From the NCBI GenBank assembly GCA_964436235.1, contig CAYTCW010000003.1:13031-77030 (forward strand): DNA of 64,000 nucleotides, given 5' to 3'. This stretch comes from UBA9980 sp964436235. GTDB taxonomy: Bacteria; Muiribacteriota; UBA9980. Below the pieces are notes generated by a model. The model was not told the DNA's origin and did not search any database. It saw nothing but the letters and a program-made list of their open reading frames with translations. Shown in pieces: positions 17,269-26,417 of this stretch. The stretch's first letter is position 1; each line of letters starts with the position of its first letter. Both the position numbers and the translations under genes were made by a program.

Positions 17269-19385
17269 ATTATTCCCTCATCAGCTTCTTTCATATTCTG
17301 TCTTTCACGGTCTTTTTCACGGCTGTAAAAAACGAATCCGAGATGAGCCGCGGCGCATAAAAGCGAACCGGCCGCTAATCCCAGCAAGAGTCCGCCGAGG
17401 GATCTGACGAATATGATGTACAGCGGATAATTAACGCGGCAAACCGACATAACTACGCCGAGAGGAGCTAAAATACCGAAAGAAATCAAAACCGGGTTAA
17501 ATGCCCTTATTTTAAGATGATTTAAATAAAAATAAAGCATAAGGAATGGATAACCTATTAAAAATTCGGCATAGGAAGGACATGCGCCGAATATTTTTTC
17601 AAGCAGATAAGAAATCTGGCCGTAATCGTTTGCGTAGCTTCCGCCAAAAAAAGGCGCGCCGCCTTTATTAAAAAATAAAACCGCGTAGGGGGCAAGCGCG
17701 GCAAAAAAAAGCGCGGCAAAGACAACCTGGTATATTTTAACGGGCTCGCTCAGTATTTTTTTTATTTTTCTGCTCAAATGCTCGGTGCGCACAGAAAGTG
17801 AAAAACCGAACAACAGGGTGAGAATCCAGCTCGCCTTGACTGCCGAATAAGTGTGAATGCCGTTTACGAATTCAACTGAAGATAGAAGCCCGGTTATCAG
17901 CGTTGAAAGAAGCGCGGTGATAAAAATTACGTTAAGCATGCAAAATACGCTGCGGTAAAATAAAGTATAAAAATTATGTTTTTCTTCGGCGTCCGCCGGT
18001 TCATAATTAAATTTATATAAAACCGTAACCATAGGTATAATAAGGGCGCACATAAAAGAAAGAATCTGCCGGTAATACGTCATGGCGTAATTAGAGTACC
18101 ATTTAAGAGTAAAAATTAAAATGAATGCCATAAAAGAGATCAAAACTAAATATGAAATTTTACGGGGCATCTTGAAAACATATTCGAAAAATAATATATA
18201 CAATACCAGCACGCCCCAGCTTATTATAACTATGATAATTGGCGCGGCAAGGTCGCTTTCAATGGCGGCAGACGATTTAATGTTAAACCCCGAAGTTTTC
18301 ACCTGCTGAACTAAAGAAAGAAGAAAATTAGAATTCTGGGCGAGCAAATTAGAAGACACGCCGAGGATTTTTTCGTTAATGCCTTCAAATATGATCATTT
18401 TAACGTTACGCTCGCGAATGGCGCGCATAAATCTTGATATTGCGACGTTATATTCTTCTAAATTCGACGGGGGCGGCGTAGCGGTCGAAGAAAGCCTGTG
18501 AGCGTTTATAGTCATATGGCTTAAATAATGCGAAATTGAACCGAGGCTGAGAATTTTTTCGTTTTCTAAAAGTGCGAATTTAGCTTTTATCTTACTTAAT
18601 TCCGAGATCTTTTTTCCGAAATAGTCCACATTTTTATCATCAGCCTGAGAATAACCCGGCACAACTCCGCCCTCTATCAAAACGGCCGACAAATTAGCAA
18701 CGCTTTGAATATTTTCAACAAGCCGGTCAATTTGATTGATAGTTAAAAAATTGGAATTTGCGATGCCGAGAACCACCGAAAAACCAAGGTCATTTACTAA
18801 AGATAAAGTTTTAGGATTAAATCCGAGCCCGAGATTATAAAGCTCTGCGCTTGCACTGTTTACGGATATTAAATAAAGCGTCTCCGATTCCAGACCGTTT
18901 TCAAGAGCGATATTTTCTGATTTGACTGAGGTTTTAAGTTCATCGTCTTTAAAACGGATCTTTAATTCGCTGTAAATTCTATCGTGTATTCTGGTATCTG
19001 AAACGATAATATAAGTGTAATTGGGCTTAATCGATTTTTTTTCGATAATTTTTTTTATCATGGGGTTAATTATAGCAAGCGATTTTAAATTTTTAAGCAG
19101 TTCATTGCCGCTCAATACCGATATTTGAGACGAATTAGATAAAGAAGTGAGCGTATCTTCATGAATTAAAACGCTGTTGATACCGCTTTTAAGCAAAACC
19201 TGAAAACCCGAATAGACGTCGCCGCCCTCGATATTACATATTTTTTCAAATTTTTGAAAATCGATGCATACCTCGACGTTATTATTGTTATTTTCTAATA
19301 TTATTTTTTTTATGGATACGATGAGAGACAAGAATAATGCCAAAAAAATAATCAGCAAAAATATTATATTTCTTTTTGTAAACAT
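17265..19385 (-). CDS. DUF5693-like polytopic membrane protein
   Basis: 706 residues. A first helix (about 6-27) is followed by a large outside domain (30-375) beginning VEVCIDFQKFEKIC and continuing with GINSVLIHEDTL. These phrases fit my memory of DUF5693 proteins, known from Firmicutes and some other phyla, often near the wall-polysaccharide gene csaB. The outer part looks like a TIM-barrel or polysaccharide-binding fold (IEGGVVPGYSQAD; MIIFEGI). Eight to ten transmembrane helices fill residues 380-700. The function is not established. Direct overlap with ftsE (4 bp) argues that it serves envelope growth or division. No csaB lies in the window. The family assignment is by recognition, not search. 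Confidence 0.6.
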   Translation of the reverse strand: MFTKRNIIFLLIIFLALFLSLIVSIKKIILENNNNNVEVCIDFQKFEKICNIEGGDVYSGFQVLLKSGINSVLIHEDTLTSLSNSSQISVLSGNELLKNLKSLAIINPMIKKIIEKKSIKPNYTYIIVSDTRIHDRIYSELKIRFKDDELKTSVKSENIALENGLESETLYLISVNSASAELYNLGLGFNPKTLSLVNDLGFSVVLGIANSNFLTINQIDRLVENIQSVANLSAVLIEGGVVPGYSQADDKNVDYFGKKISELSKIKAKFALLENEKILSLGSISHYLSHMTINAHRLSSTATPPPSNLEEYNVAISRFMRAIRERNVKMIIFEGINEKILGVSSNLLAQNSNFLLSLVQQVKTSGFNIKSSAAIESDLAAPIIIVIISWGVLVLYILFFEYVFKMPRKISYLVLISFMAFILIFTLKWYSNYAMTYYRQILSFMCALIIPMVTVLYKFNYEPADAEEKHNFYTLFYRSVFCMLNVIFITALLSTLITGLLSSVEFVNGIHTYSAVKASWILTLLFGFSLSVRTEHLSRKIKKILSEPVKIYQVVFAALFFAALAPYAVLFFNKGGAPFFGGSYANDYGQISYLLEKIFGACPSYAEFLIGYPFLMLYFYLNHLKIRAFNPVLISFGILAPLGVVMSVCRVNYPLYIIFVRSLGGLLLGLAAGSLLCAAAHLGFVFYSREKDRERQNMKEADEGII

Positions 19386-19397
19386 TATTTTATTTAC

Positions 19398-20288
19398 CTA
19401 CTTTGACGAGAAAATCAAATATTTATCAGACACGGTTATCGATTTCATAACTAACTTAAACGGAAATTTATCCAGATCCATTATGGGATTGATTTGAGAG
19501 ATTATTTTACGGACAAAATTACCGGGCATCCTCATCCTGTTGACTTCGAGTTTTTTGATGTCGAAATGAATTTTAGTGCCCTCAACAATTTTAAAAACAC
19601 CGGCGGCATCGAATTTAATCACAAATACGCCATATTTAACGTTGCCGCCAAGCATAAGCTTTTCGTTGTTAAATTTTACGTACGGACGCCTTACCTTTAT
19701 TTTTTCCGCCTTGAATTTTAAATATTCGTTCAGATCGCTTTCAGCCATTTTAATTTCAGCGCTTATTTCCTTTTGAGTTTTTACCCTGAGTCTGCCGTTT
19801 AAAAACAATGCAACGGCGTCGAATGAAATTTTATTGATATCGATTGACGCAGTTTCCACGTTAAGCGAATCGAATAAAGCGTTATTTAACTTTATGGAGA
19901 GCGAATCGAAATATATTTCGCCGCTCGACTCCGAAAAATTAAGGCCGGACGAATTATAACCTAAATACTGCGGAAAATGAAGCAGCTCGTCAAGGCGCGA
20001 TTTAAGATGTAAATCGATAATAGCGGGATTTACGGCAAACTCTTTTTTTATGGCGGCGACTACTTCAGCGGTAGAACTCATTCCGCTTAAAAAATCCGGC
20101 GGCCGATAGGAAACCGCTTTTTTATCAGGCTGCGCCGCGTGCAATGCAAATAAACTACCGCCTGAGATAAGAAAGAAGAAAAATAAAAAGATAAAAAAGA
20201 AGAAAAGTTTCGGCCGCACAAAAGCTATTATAACGCAGGGCGTTTTACCGTATAAATTATTTTTTTTTAAGTTTTTTTCAGTATTCAT
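19398..20288 (-). CDS. DUF2993/LmeA-like lipid-binding protein
   Basis: 296 residues. A hydrophobic N-terminal helix (about 26-52) is a signal or anchor. The rest is beta-rich and resembles LmeA (DUF2993) proteins, which belong to the tubular lipid-binding superfamily: repeated short strands such as GEIYFDSLSIKLNNALFDSLNVE, FDAVALFLNGRLRVK and KLEVNRMRMPGNFVRKI, and an ending KSITVSDKYLIFSS close to the family's usual KSITVxDGxLVI. LmeA proteins act in the envelope, and some bind phospholipid. The gene ends 12 bp before the DUF5693-like start and begins 4 bp after the upstream diguanylate cyclase, so it belongs to the same run. Moderate confidence from pattern alone. Confidence 0.55.
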   Translation of the reverse strand: MNTEKNLKKNNLYGKTPCVIIAFVRPKLFFFFIFLFFFFLISGGSLFALHAAQPDKKAVSYRPPDFLSGMSSTAEVVAAIKKEFAVNPAIIDLHLKSRLDELLHFPQYLGYNSSGLNFSESSGEIYFDSLSIKLNNALFDSLNVETASIDINKISFDAVALFLNGRLRVKTQKEISAEIKMAESDLNEYLKFKAEKIKVRRPYVKFNNEKLMLGGNVKYGVFVIKFDAAGVFKIVEGTKIHFDIKKLEVNRMRMPGNFVRKIISQINPIMDLDKFPFKLVMKSITVSDKYLIFSSK

Positions 20289-20292
20289 CGAT

Positions 20293-21843
20293 TTAACCTT
20301 TTTTTTCTTTTTTAGTGAGCCACTCTTCGAGGTTGGGTATCATGGAAGCTACCGCCACGCGGTTACGGCCGTTTTCCTTTCCAAAATAAAGCGAAAGATC
20401 TGATTTTTTAACAAGTTCGATATTATTTTGAGAATCGACCGGATAAGTCGCGACTCCGAGAGTTACCGTAACTTTAAGCGTTTGATCGTTAAACTGGTAG
20501 GTTTTAGATTCGACGGCTTTTCTGATGCGCTCAGCCATTACGTAAGCGCCGTTAACGTTAGTTTCGGGAAGAAGAGCTATAAATTCCTCGCCGCCGTAAC
20601 GGGCCATAACGTCTATATTTCTGACGCACGATTTAAAGCAGGCGGCGGTTTGCTCTAATACGTAATCGCCGGCCTGATGGCCGTAAGTATCGTTAAATCT
20701 TTTAAAATGATCTATATCGCTGAGTATGATGGAAAACTGCTTCTGGGATTTAGAAGATTTTTCAATTTCAGACTTCAATACTTCCTGGAAGAACCTATGT
20801 GTATATAGTTTAGTTAACCCGTCGGTATTAGCGAGCATTTCAACTTTTTTGAAAAGACGCGAATTTTTAAACGACAGTGAAACAAAATCCATCAAAATAG
20901 AAAAGAGCCGCGCGTCGTCCGGGCTTAGTTTTGATCCGCCTTCGATTTCTTCGACGCTTACCACTCCGATAGATTCGCCTACATGGCTTATTATCGCCGC
21001 GCACATCAGCGTTTTATATTTCGATTCGCGCTGCATAGCCGCAAGCACATGATCTTTGCTTATTTCGGCGGAAGTGAGCATCGCATTATTTTTTACCGCC
21101 CAGAATAAAACTTCGTTTTCCGACACTATCGTAAAATCGGCCGGATTGATGGACGGCCAGCCGTAAGTAGCCTTTAGCAGCAAATTATTATCGGGCCCTT
21201 TTAAAAAAATCGATATTTTTTTCGCCCTTAACAGATCGTGAGTTGCCTCGAGAGTAGCCTTTAAAAGCTCGTCGATATTAAGACATGCGCCTATTTTACG
21301 GGCTATGCTCTGAAGCGAAACCATTCTCGAGCTTAAAAAATTTACTTTGGAATTACTTTCTTCAAGCGAGGCCTGCTTGCCGGCGATTTCTTTTTTTAAT
21401 TTGGAATTTTCAAAGTTAAGGTCTTCGTTATCGTTTTTTTGCTTATCGGCCGCATTTGAAAGACTTCCGAAAATAACTTCCGAAAAATCAAGAGCGGTTC
21501 CTATAACGAAAAAAACCAGACACTGCGCTACCATTCCGCTTGAAAGAAAAGCGGCGCCGAAACTTTCGGAAGAATCGGCAATACCGAACTGCTTGAATAA
21601 AAAAGTAGAAACGGCTATCACTATAAAAGAAGAGGCGATCCCGCCCGCGCCTTTGAATAAAAACGCGCCGGTTAAAACCGGCAGCACCATGATATTATAG
21701 AGCCATACCTTGTTTCTTATTTCCGGCGGCATGAGTATTACGACAAGGCAGGAAACAAGCAGAACGGCCGCGAATATAACCGCGCTTACCGTATTAAAGC
21801 CGCTATTTTTTCTAATATTTCGAGCCGAAATTTTTATAATCAT
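20293..21843 (-). CDS. Membrane GAF-GGDEF diguanylate cyclase
   Basis: 516 residues. Four to five hydrophobic segments (about 15-130) form a membrane sensor, then a coiled coil (140-175), a GAF domain (about 180-320) and a GGDEF domain (340-500). The active loop is ARYGGEEF and the substrate region reads ILSDIDHFKRFNDTYGH, so all catalytic features for making cyclic di-GMP from two GTP are present. The inhibitory I-site is kept as RNID upstream of the loop, implying product inhibition. The next gene upstream encodes a paralogue with the same GAF-GGDEF tail but a different sensor. The signals sensed are unknown. No EAL, HD-GYP or c-di-GMP riboswitch is seen in the window. Confidence 0.9.
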   Translation of the reverse strand: MIIKISARNIRKNSGFNTVSAVIFAAVLLVSCLVVILMPPEIRNKVWLYNIMVLPVLTGAFLFKGAGGIASSFIVIAVSTFLFKQFGIADSSESFGAAFLSSGMVAQCLVFFVIGTALDFSEVIFGSLSNAADKQKNDNEDLNFENSKLKKEIAGKQASLEESNSKVNFLSSRMVSLQSIARKIGACLNIDELLKATLEATHDLLRAKKISIFLKGPDNNLLLKATYGWPSINPADFTIVSENEVLFWAVKNNAMLTSAEISKDHVLAAMQRESKYKTLMCAAIISHVGESIGVVSVEEIEGGSKLSPDDARLFSILMDFVSLSFKNSRLFKKVEMLANTDGLTKLYTHRFFQEVLKSEIEKSSKSQKQFSIILSDIDHFKRFNDTYGHQAGDYVLEQTAACFKSCVRNIDVMARYGGEEFIALLPETNVNGAYVMAERIRKAVESKTYQFNDQTLKVTVTLGVATYPVDSQNNIELVKKSDLSLYFGKENGRNRVAVASMIPNLEEWLTKKEKKG

Positions 21844-21879
21844 AGTAATGCGTAAATAAACTGATGGTTAACAAATAAA

Positions 21880-23721
21880 TCAATCGGTGTTCTGCTGCTT
21901 GATTTGAGCAAGCTGCTCTTTGGTAATAGGGGCCACTTTTACCCGGTTTCGCCCGGATTCTTTAGCGATATAGAGCGCCGCGTCGGCTTTTTTGATTATT
22001 TCGGTAAGCACCTTCGAATGAAGCGGATACGAGGCGACGCCGATCGAGACGGTAACTCTGAGTTTCTGACCTGTTTTCTGATCTTCATACACTTTGCTTT
22101 CTACTAATTTACGAAGTCTTTCGGCGAAAGTAAAAGCGCCTTTATAGTCGGTTTCGGGCAGCACCGCAACGAATTCTTCGCCGCCGTAGCGGGCCGCGAG
22201 ATCGACGTTGCGAACCGCATTTTTAAGGACTTTAGCGGTTTCTTCAAGAACGAAATCGCCTATCTGGTGGCCGTAAGTATCGTTAAAACTTTTAAAATGG
22301 TCTATATCGCTTATTATAAAGGACAAAGGATGATTATAACGGCGGCTCTTTTCAAGTTCGGCTTCAAAAAAGCCTTCCATATAACGCCTGGTATATAATT
22401 TCGTGAGGCCGTCGGTGTTAGCGAGCATTTCGGTCTTTTTGAAAAGATTTGAATTTTCTATGGCGACCGCTGAAAGAGTTGAAATAAGTTCGAGCATTCG
22501 CAGCTCTTCCTGATCGGCCTTAGCGTCTTCCTGAAATTTTTCGATGTTAATGATTCCGAGCTTCTTATCGCCGAGTTTAAGGGGCGCGCAGGCCTTAGAA
22601 GGCATAACCGCGCCCTCGGCTGCATTGGAAAAGCCGCGGTGCTCAGTTTCGACCATGACGCGGCCGTTTCTGAGGGCCTCGCCGACGATGCCTGCGTCTT
22701 CGGTAGGCGAAGAATTAAAACTGCTCTTTTCTTCGTCTTTCCAGCCGCTGCATTCTTTCAGCGAAAGTTTATTGCTATTTTCTTCAAGCAGCCATATGGA
22801 ACATTTTTCGGCGTTAATAACCTGCTGAACGACCTTCAGCGTTTCTTTGAGAACTTCGTTATAATCGAGCGATTTGCTGATAACGCGCGTAAGTGTCTGA
22901 AGCGAGGTAAGACGGGCGCTTAAAAGCCTGAGCTTGTCGTCGATTTTTTTAATATCGGTCATTACCGTCTGTAATTTATTATTTTCGGCCTGATAACGCA
23001 TGGCTTCCGATATTTTATCTTCGAGCTGGGTAATGTAACTTCCGGTCCTCTTATCGAATAAAATAGAGGCGAGAACGGCCACGCTTAAAAATAAACCGGT
23101 TTTAAGCTGCCAGTCAAAAGCAAGAATGCTCTTTGTTATTACCGCCATGTCGTAATAACGGTCGGCGAATATTTTAACTTCCGTGCCGCTCATATTCTGC
23201 GTCAGCGTTGCGAATGAATATACGTAACACGCTTTGAGCTGAGTTAAAATATTTGGAATTTCCCTTATCTGATTGAAATAATAGACGAGACCGCTTGAAA
23301 CAAGCGCGACTATGACCGAACCCAGAATTCCGCTGAACACCGCGGAAAAAACCACGGCGAATAAATAGCAAAAACCGACGCCAACCAATAATATAACGTG
23401 AGAACTGATTTTTTTTACGATGGAATTAGCGCCGGCCGGATCGAAACCTATATTAAAATCGCTGATTTTATTATAATCTTTAGCGTCGGGCAATTCGGCA
23501 AGGTCTCTTTCACGGCCATTGCCTAACTGAGAACTCGAAGATAATTTTTGAATGTCCTGATTAAATAAATCGGAAGTTACGTTATTTTTAATTTCTTCAA
23601 TAAATGAATTTTTAAAGATGATTTCCGGCGGCAGCATAGAAAACGCCCCGCCGGCTATTACGCCAATAATAACGATATTTATTGCTATTATAATAATTTT
23701 TTCTTTGTTGAGAAGCTTCAT
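21880..23721 (-). CDS. Membrane GAF-GGDEF diguanylate cyclase
   Basis: 613 residues. N-terminal helix (about 8-28), an outside loop (30-90), then three or more helices (about 90-215) form the sensor. A coiled-coil linker (about 225-270) leads to a GAF domain (about 285-420) and GGDEF (440-600). The catalytic loop is ARYGGEEF with I-site RNVD upstream, and the substrate segment FIISDIDHFKSFNDTYGH is intact, so it should be an active, product-inhibited cyclase. It lies 36 bp upstream of its paralogue and about 160 bp downstream of metK. The long C-terminal similarity of the pair suggests tandem duplication, with the sensor regions diverging or being replaced. Confidence 0.9.
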   Translation of the reverse strand: MKLLNKEKIIIIAINIVIIGVIAGGAFSMLPPEIIFKNSFIEEIKNNVTSDLFNQDIQKLSSSSQLGNGRERDLAELPDAKDYNKISDFNIGFDPAGANSIVKKISSHVILLVGVGFCYLFAVVFSAVFSGILGSVIVALVSSGLVYYFNQIREIPNILTQLKACYVYSFATLTQNMSGTEVKIFADRYYDMAVITKSILAFDWQLKTGLFLSVAVLASILFDKRTGSYITQLEDKISEAMRYQAENNKLQTVMTDIKKIDDKLRLLSARLTSLQTLTRVISKSLDYNEVLKETLKVVQQVINAEKCSIWLLEENSNKLSLKECSGWKDEEKSSFNSSPTEDAGIVGEALRNGRVMVETEHRGFSNAAEGAVMPSKACAPLKLGDKKLGIINIEKFQEDAKADQEELRMLELISTLSAVAIENSNLFKKTEMLANTDGLTKLYTRRYMEGFFEAELEKSRRYNHPLSFIISDIDHFKSFNDTYGHQIGDFVLEETAKVLKNAVRNVDLAARYGGEEFVAVLPETDYKGAFTFAERLRKLVESKVYEDQKTGQKLRVTVSIGVASYPLHSKVLTEIIKKADAALYIAKESGRNRVKVAPITKEQLAQIKQQNTD

Positions 23722-23825
23722 AATTTGTTATTTAACCACCAGTTATTTATTAGCGCTTTTTCGGATAACCGTAAAAATCGGCATCTTAAGATGAATAAAT
23801 ACCGGCCGCAACTCAGTCAACCGGT

Positions 23826-23872
23826 TTAACCGCCGCCGCGCCTCATCTTCATAACTCGCAAGCGGCGGTTAA
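23826..23872 (-). terminator. Hairpin downstream of metK
   Basis: TTAACCGCCGC (23826-23836) pairs with GCGGCGGTTAA (23862-23872): 11 bp with a 25-nt loop, 10 bp past the metK stop. No clear U-tract follows on the minus strand, so it may be a weak or Rho-assisted terminator or an mRNA 3' end structure rather than a classical terminator. Confidence 0.45.
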
Positions 23873-23882
23873 TTAATTCCGG

Positions 23883-25124
23883 TTAAAGTTTAACGGCTTT
23901 TTTTATCATTTTAACTTTATCGAGAGCTTCCCAGGTAAAGTCTTTATCGCTGCGGCCAAAATGACCGTAACGGGCGGTTTTATGGAATATAGGCCGCCTT
24001 AAATTCAATGCTTTGATAAGGGCGCCCGGCCTTAAATCAAATATCGAACCGTCCATTAAAATTCTTTCGATCTCACTCTCGGCAATTTTTGCAGTGCCGA
24101 AAGTATCTACCATTACCGAAACGGGATGCGCGACGCCTATGGCGTATGCGACCTGTACTTCGCAGCGATCGGCTAAGCCGGCGGCTACTATGTTTTTAGC
24201 TGCATGTCTTGCGCCGTAAGCGCCGGTGCGATCTACTTTCGTGGGATCTTTACCCGAAAAAGCGCCGCCGCCGTGTCTTGCCATACCGCCGTAGGTATCG
24301 ACTATTATTTTGCGACCGGTAAGGCCTGAATCGCCGTGCGGTCCGCCGATAACGAAACGGCCGGTAGGATTGATATAATATTTGGTCTTTTTATCGAGCA
24401 TGTGTGCAGGTATGACTTTTTTGATTATCTGTTCTTTTAAATCTTCTTCAATTTTTTTGAGGCTTATTTCAGGCGAGTGCTGAGTGGAAATAACTACGGC
24501 ATCGACTCTTACGGGCGTATGTCCGTCGTATTCGATGGTAACCTGAGATTTGCCGTCCGGGCGAAGATAAGGCAGCTTTTTATTCTTTCTGAGCTGGGCT
24601 AATTTTTCACAAAGCTGATGAGCGAAGGTTATAGGCATCGGCATATATTCGTCGGTTTCGTTGCAGGCGAAACCGAACATCATGCCCTGATCTCCGGCGC
24701 CGAATTTTTCGTCTTCGTTGGCTTTTGATTTCGAGCGTATTTCGAGGGCTTTATCGACGCCCATAGCTATATCTGAAGACTGTTTATCGATGGAGGTGAG
24801 CACCGCACAGCTGTTAGCGTCAAAACCGAAGTCGGGAGATGTATAGCCGATTTCACGCACCGTGTCCCTGACTATTCTGGGATAGTCTATAACAATGTCA
24901 TGTTTGTGGGTTATTTCACCCATAACTAAACACATGCCGGTCGTAAGAGCGGTTTCACAAGCGACGCGGGCCATTTTATCCTTGGCGAAAATCGCGTCTA
25001 AAACTGCGTCGGATATCTGGTCCGCCATTTTATCGGGATGGCCTTCAGTTACCGATTCTGAAGTGAAAAAATATTTTTTGCCTTTTTTAATGACTTCTTT
25101 TACCTTTGAATTACCTTTTGCCAT
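23883..25124 (-). CDS. metK: S-adenosylmethionine synthetase
   Basis: 413 residues, slightly longer than typical. It joins ATP and methionine to give SAM, phosphate and pyrophosphate. Family signatures: TEGHPDKMADQISDAVLD (about 20-37), GAGDQGMMFGFA (about 142-153), GGGAFSGKDPTKVDR (about 283-297) and GPHGDSGLTGRK. The N-terminal extension (about 15 Lys-rich residues) is unusual but short. Shine-Dalgarno AAGGAAA precedes ATG 25124. The promoter at 25250-25279 leaves a leader of about 120 nt. I checked that leader for SAM riboswitch cores and found none. SAM made here would supply methylation and the polyamine branch suggested by agmatinase and the spermidine-synthase-like gene. Confidence 0.97.
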   Translation of the reverse strand: MAKGNSKVKEVIKKGKKYFFTSESVTEGHPDKMADQISDAVLDAIFAKDKMARVACETALTTGMCLVMGEITHKHDIVIDYPRIVRDTVREIGYTSPDFGFDANSCAVLTSIDKQSSDIAMGVDKALEIRSKSKANEDEKFGAGDQGMMFGFACNETDEYMPMPITFAHQLCEKLAQLRKNKKLPYLRPDGKSQVTIEYDGHTPVRVDAVVISTQHSPEISLKKIEEDLKEQIIKKVIPAHMLDKKTKYYINPTGRFVIGGPHGDSGLTGRKIIVDTYGGMARHGGGAFSGKDPTKVDRTGAYGARHAAKNIVAAGLADRCEVQVAYAIGVAHPVSVMVDTFGTAKIAESEIERILMDGSIFDLRPGALIKALNLRRPIFHKTARYGHFGRSDKDFTWEALDKVKMIKKAVKL

Positions 25125-25249
25125 TATTACTTATTTCCTTTCTTAATAAACTAATTACCGCCCGCCGTAAACTGAAAACAACCTTTAAAAGGCACGGTTT
25201 TGCGATAATTAACTATTAATTGACTTAATTTGGAATAGAATTGTATTTA

Positions 25250-25279
25250 ATTATATCACTATAACCTTCAAATTGTCAA
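25250..25279 (-). promoter_or_regulatory. Sigma-70-type promoter for metK
   Basis: On the minus strand: TTGACA (25279-25274), 18 bp, TATAAT (25255-25250), with TG one base before the -10. The leader that follows contains a small hairpin (AAAAC/GTTTT around CCTT/AAGG, 25175-25201) that does not match any SAM-sensing class I know. Confidence 0.7.
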
Positions 25280-25319
25280 TATTATTTTTTCATAAAAAGT
25301 TTTAACCACGGCGCGGAAT

Positions 25320-26306
25320 TTATAAAGAAGCGGCGGTAGCTTCTATGATCGACTTGTTTTTCAAAAGATGGACCAGCACTTCTTCTTCGCTGATTTTTTC
25401 GCCGAAAACAAAATTGAAAATATCTTTATCGATACCGGCCGCGCTGTCATTTAAAAAACCGGCCTCGATGCGGGCGCTGAATTTATCGGCCAGATAAACT
25501 ACGGCCGAAAACATTATAACGTCTTTTTCAAAAAGCGTTGAATTTATAGGCGGCTGATGATGACTGAAAATTACGGATTGAATTTCACGCGACATCTGCC
25601 AGCGGACCGAAAGCCATGAACCGATTTCGCAGTGTGAAATAGGAAAATCGGCGCGCTCGCATTGATAAAATGAAATTTCTGGATTTTCTTCCCGTTTTTT
25701 CATGATCGCATCGAACATTTCAGGCATATATTTGATAATTATCAATATTCCGAGATCATGAAGCAGCCCGGCGGTAAAAAGGTCTTCGGTATCCCTGAAA
25801 CGCGCCACCTTTCCAATCGTGCGGGTATTATAAGCGACGGCTATCGAATGTTTCCAGAAATCTTTTATATTGAAGCCGGACTCTGAATACTTATCGAAAG
25901 CATCTAATATCGAAATCGAAAAAACGAGGCGTTTTATCTGAAGCAATCCCATGCGCGTTATGGCGTTCTGAACGCTCGCGCAGGGACTGTAGCCGGCGTA
26001 ATAAGCCGAATTGCCAATTTTTAAAAGACGCGCGGTAAGCGCAGGGTCGTTTTTAATAATATCGGCTATGGCTTTGGCGTTAGATTGAGGATCGTTGATA
26101 GCCTGTATGACCTTATTAGCTATGGACGGAAGCGTTGGAATATCCTGTATCGAATCGAGAATTTTATTAAGTTCTTCAACGCTGAGAACTGCATGCGGAT
26201 GAAGCGGTTCCGTCAAATTTGCGTCTTGAATTCCGGCCGGAAAGGCCGCCGCTAAATCGGGTTTTTTTTGCTCTTTAGCCCTCTTTATAGCGTCTAATAA
26301 GCCCAT
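25320..26306 (-). CDS. HDOD domain protein
   Basis: 328 residues. The HDOD domain spans about 45-250: LPSIANKVIQAINDPQSNAKAIADII, DPALTARLLKIGNSAYY, AITRMGLLQIKRLVFS and AGLLHDLGILI. HDOD proteins are non-catalytic relatives of HD phosphohydrolases that act as signalling scaffolds, often in motility, c-di-GMP or stress pathways. A single LHDLG remains, but the full set of HD metal ligands does not look complete, as expected for HDOD. The Shine-Dalgarno CGGAGGT (26311-26317) is the last sequence before the N gap, so anything between it and the esterase is unknown. No output domain is fused. Confidence 0.85.
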   Translation of the reverse strand: MGLLDAIKRAKEQKKPDLAAAFPAGIQDANLTEPLHPHAVLSVEELNKILDSIQDIPTLPSIANKVIQAINDPQSNAKAIADIIKNDPALTARLLKIGNSAYYAGYSPCASVQNAITRMGLLQIKRLVFSISILDAFDKYSESGFNIKDFWKHSIAVAYNTRTIGKVARFRDTEDLFTAGLLHDLGILIIIKYMPEMFDAIMKKREENPEISFYQCERADFPISHCEIGSWLSVRWQMSREIQSVIFSHHQPPINSTLFEKDVIMFSAVVYLADKFSARIEAGFLNDSAAGIDKDIFNFVFGEKISEEEVLVHLLKNKSIIEATAASL

Positions 26307-26317
26307 TAAAACCTCCG

Positions 26318-26417
26318 NNNNNNNNNNNNNNNNNNNNNNNNNNNNNNNNNNNNNNNNNNNNNNNNNNNNNNNNNNNNNNNNNNNNNNNNNNNNNNNNNNN
26401 NNNNNNNNNNNNNNNNN
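26318..26417. other. Assembly gap of 100 N
   Basis: Exactly 100 N, the usual placeholder for a scaffold gap of unknown length. It removes the 3' end of the esterase gene and any promoter of the HDOD gene. Reading frames drawn through it are meaningless. Confidence 0.99.

Noticed and set aside
25125..25250. Possible SAM riboswitch in the metK leader
   Set aside because: The leader has one small hairpin but none of the conserved core segments or multi-helix layout of the SAM classes I know.
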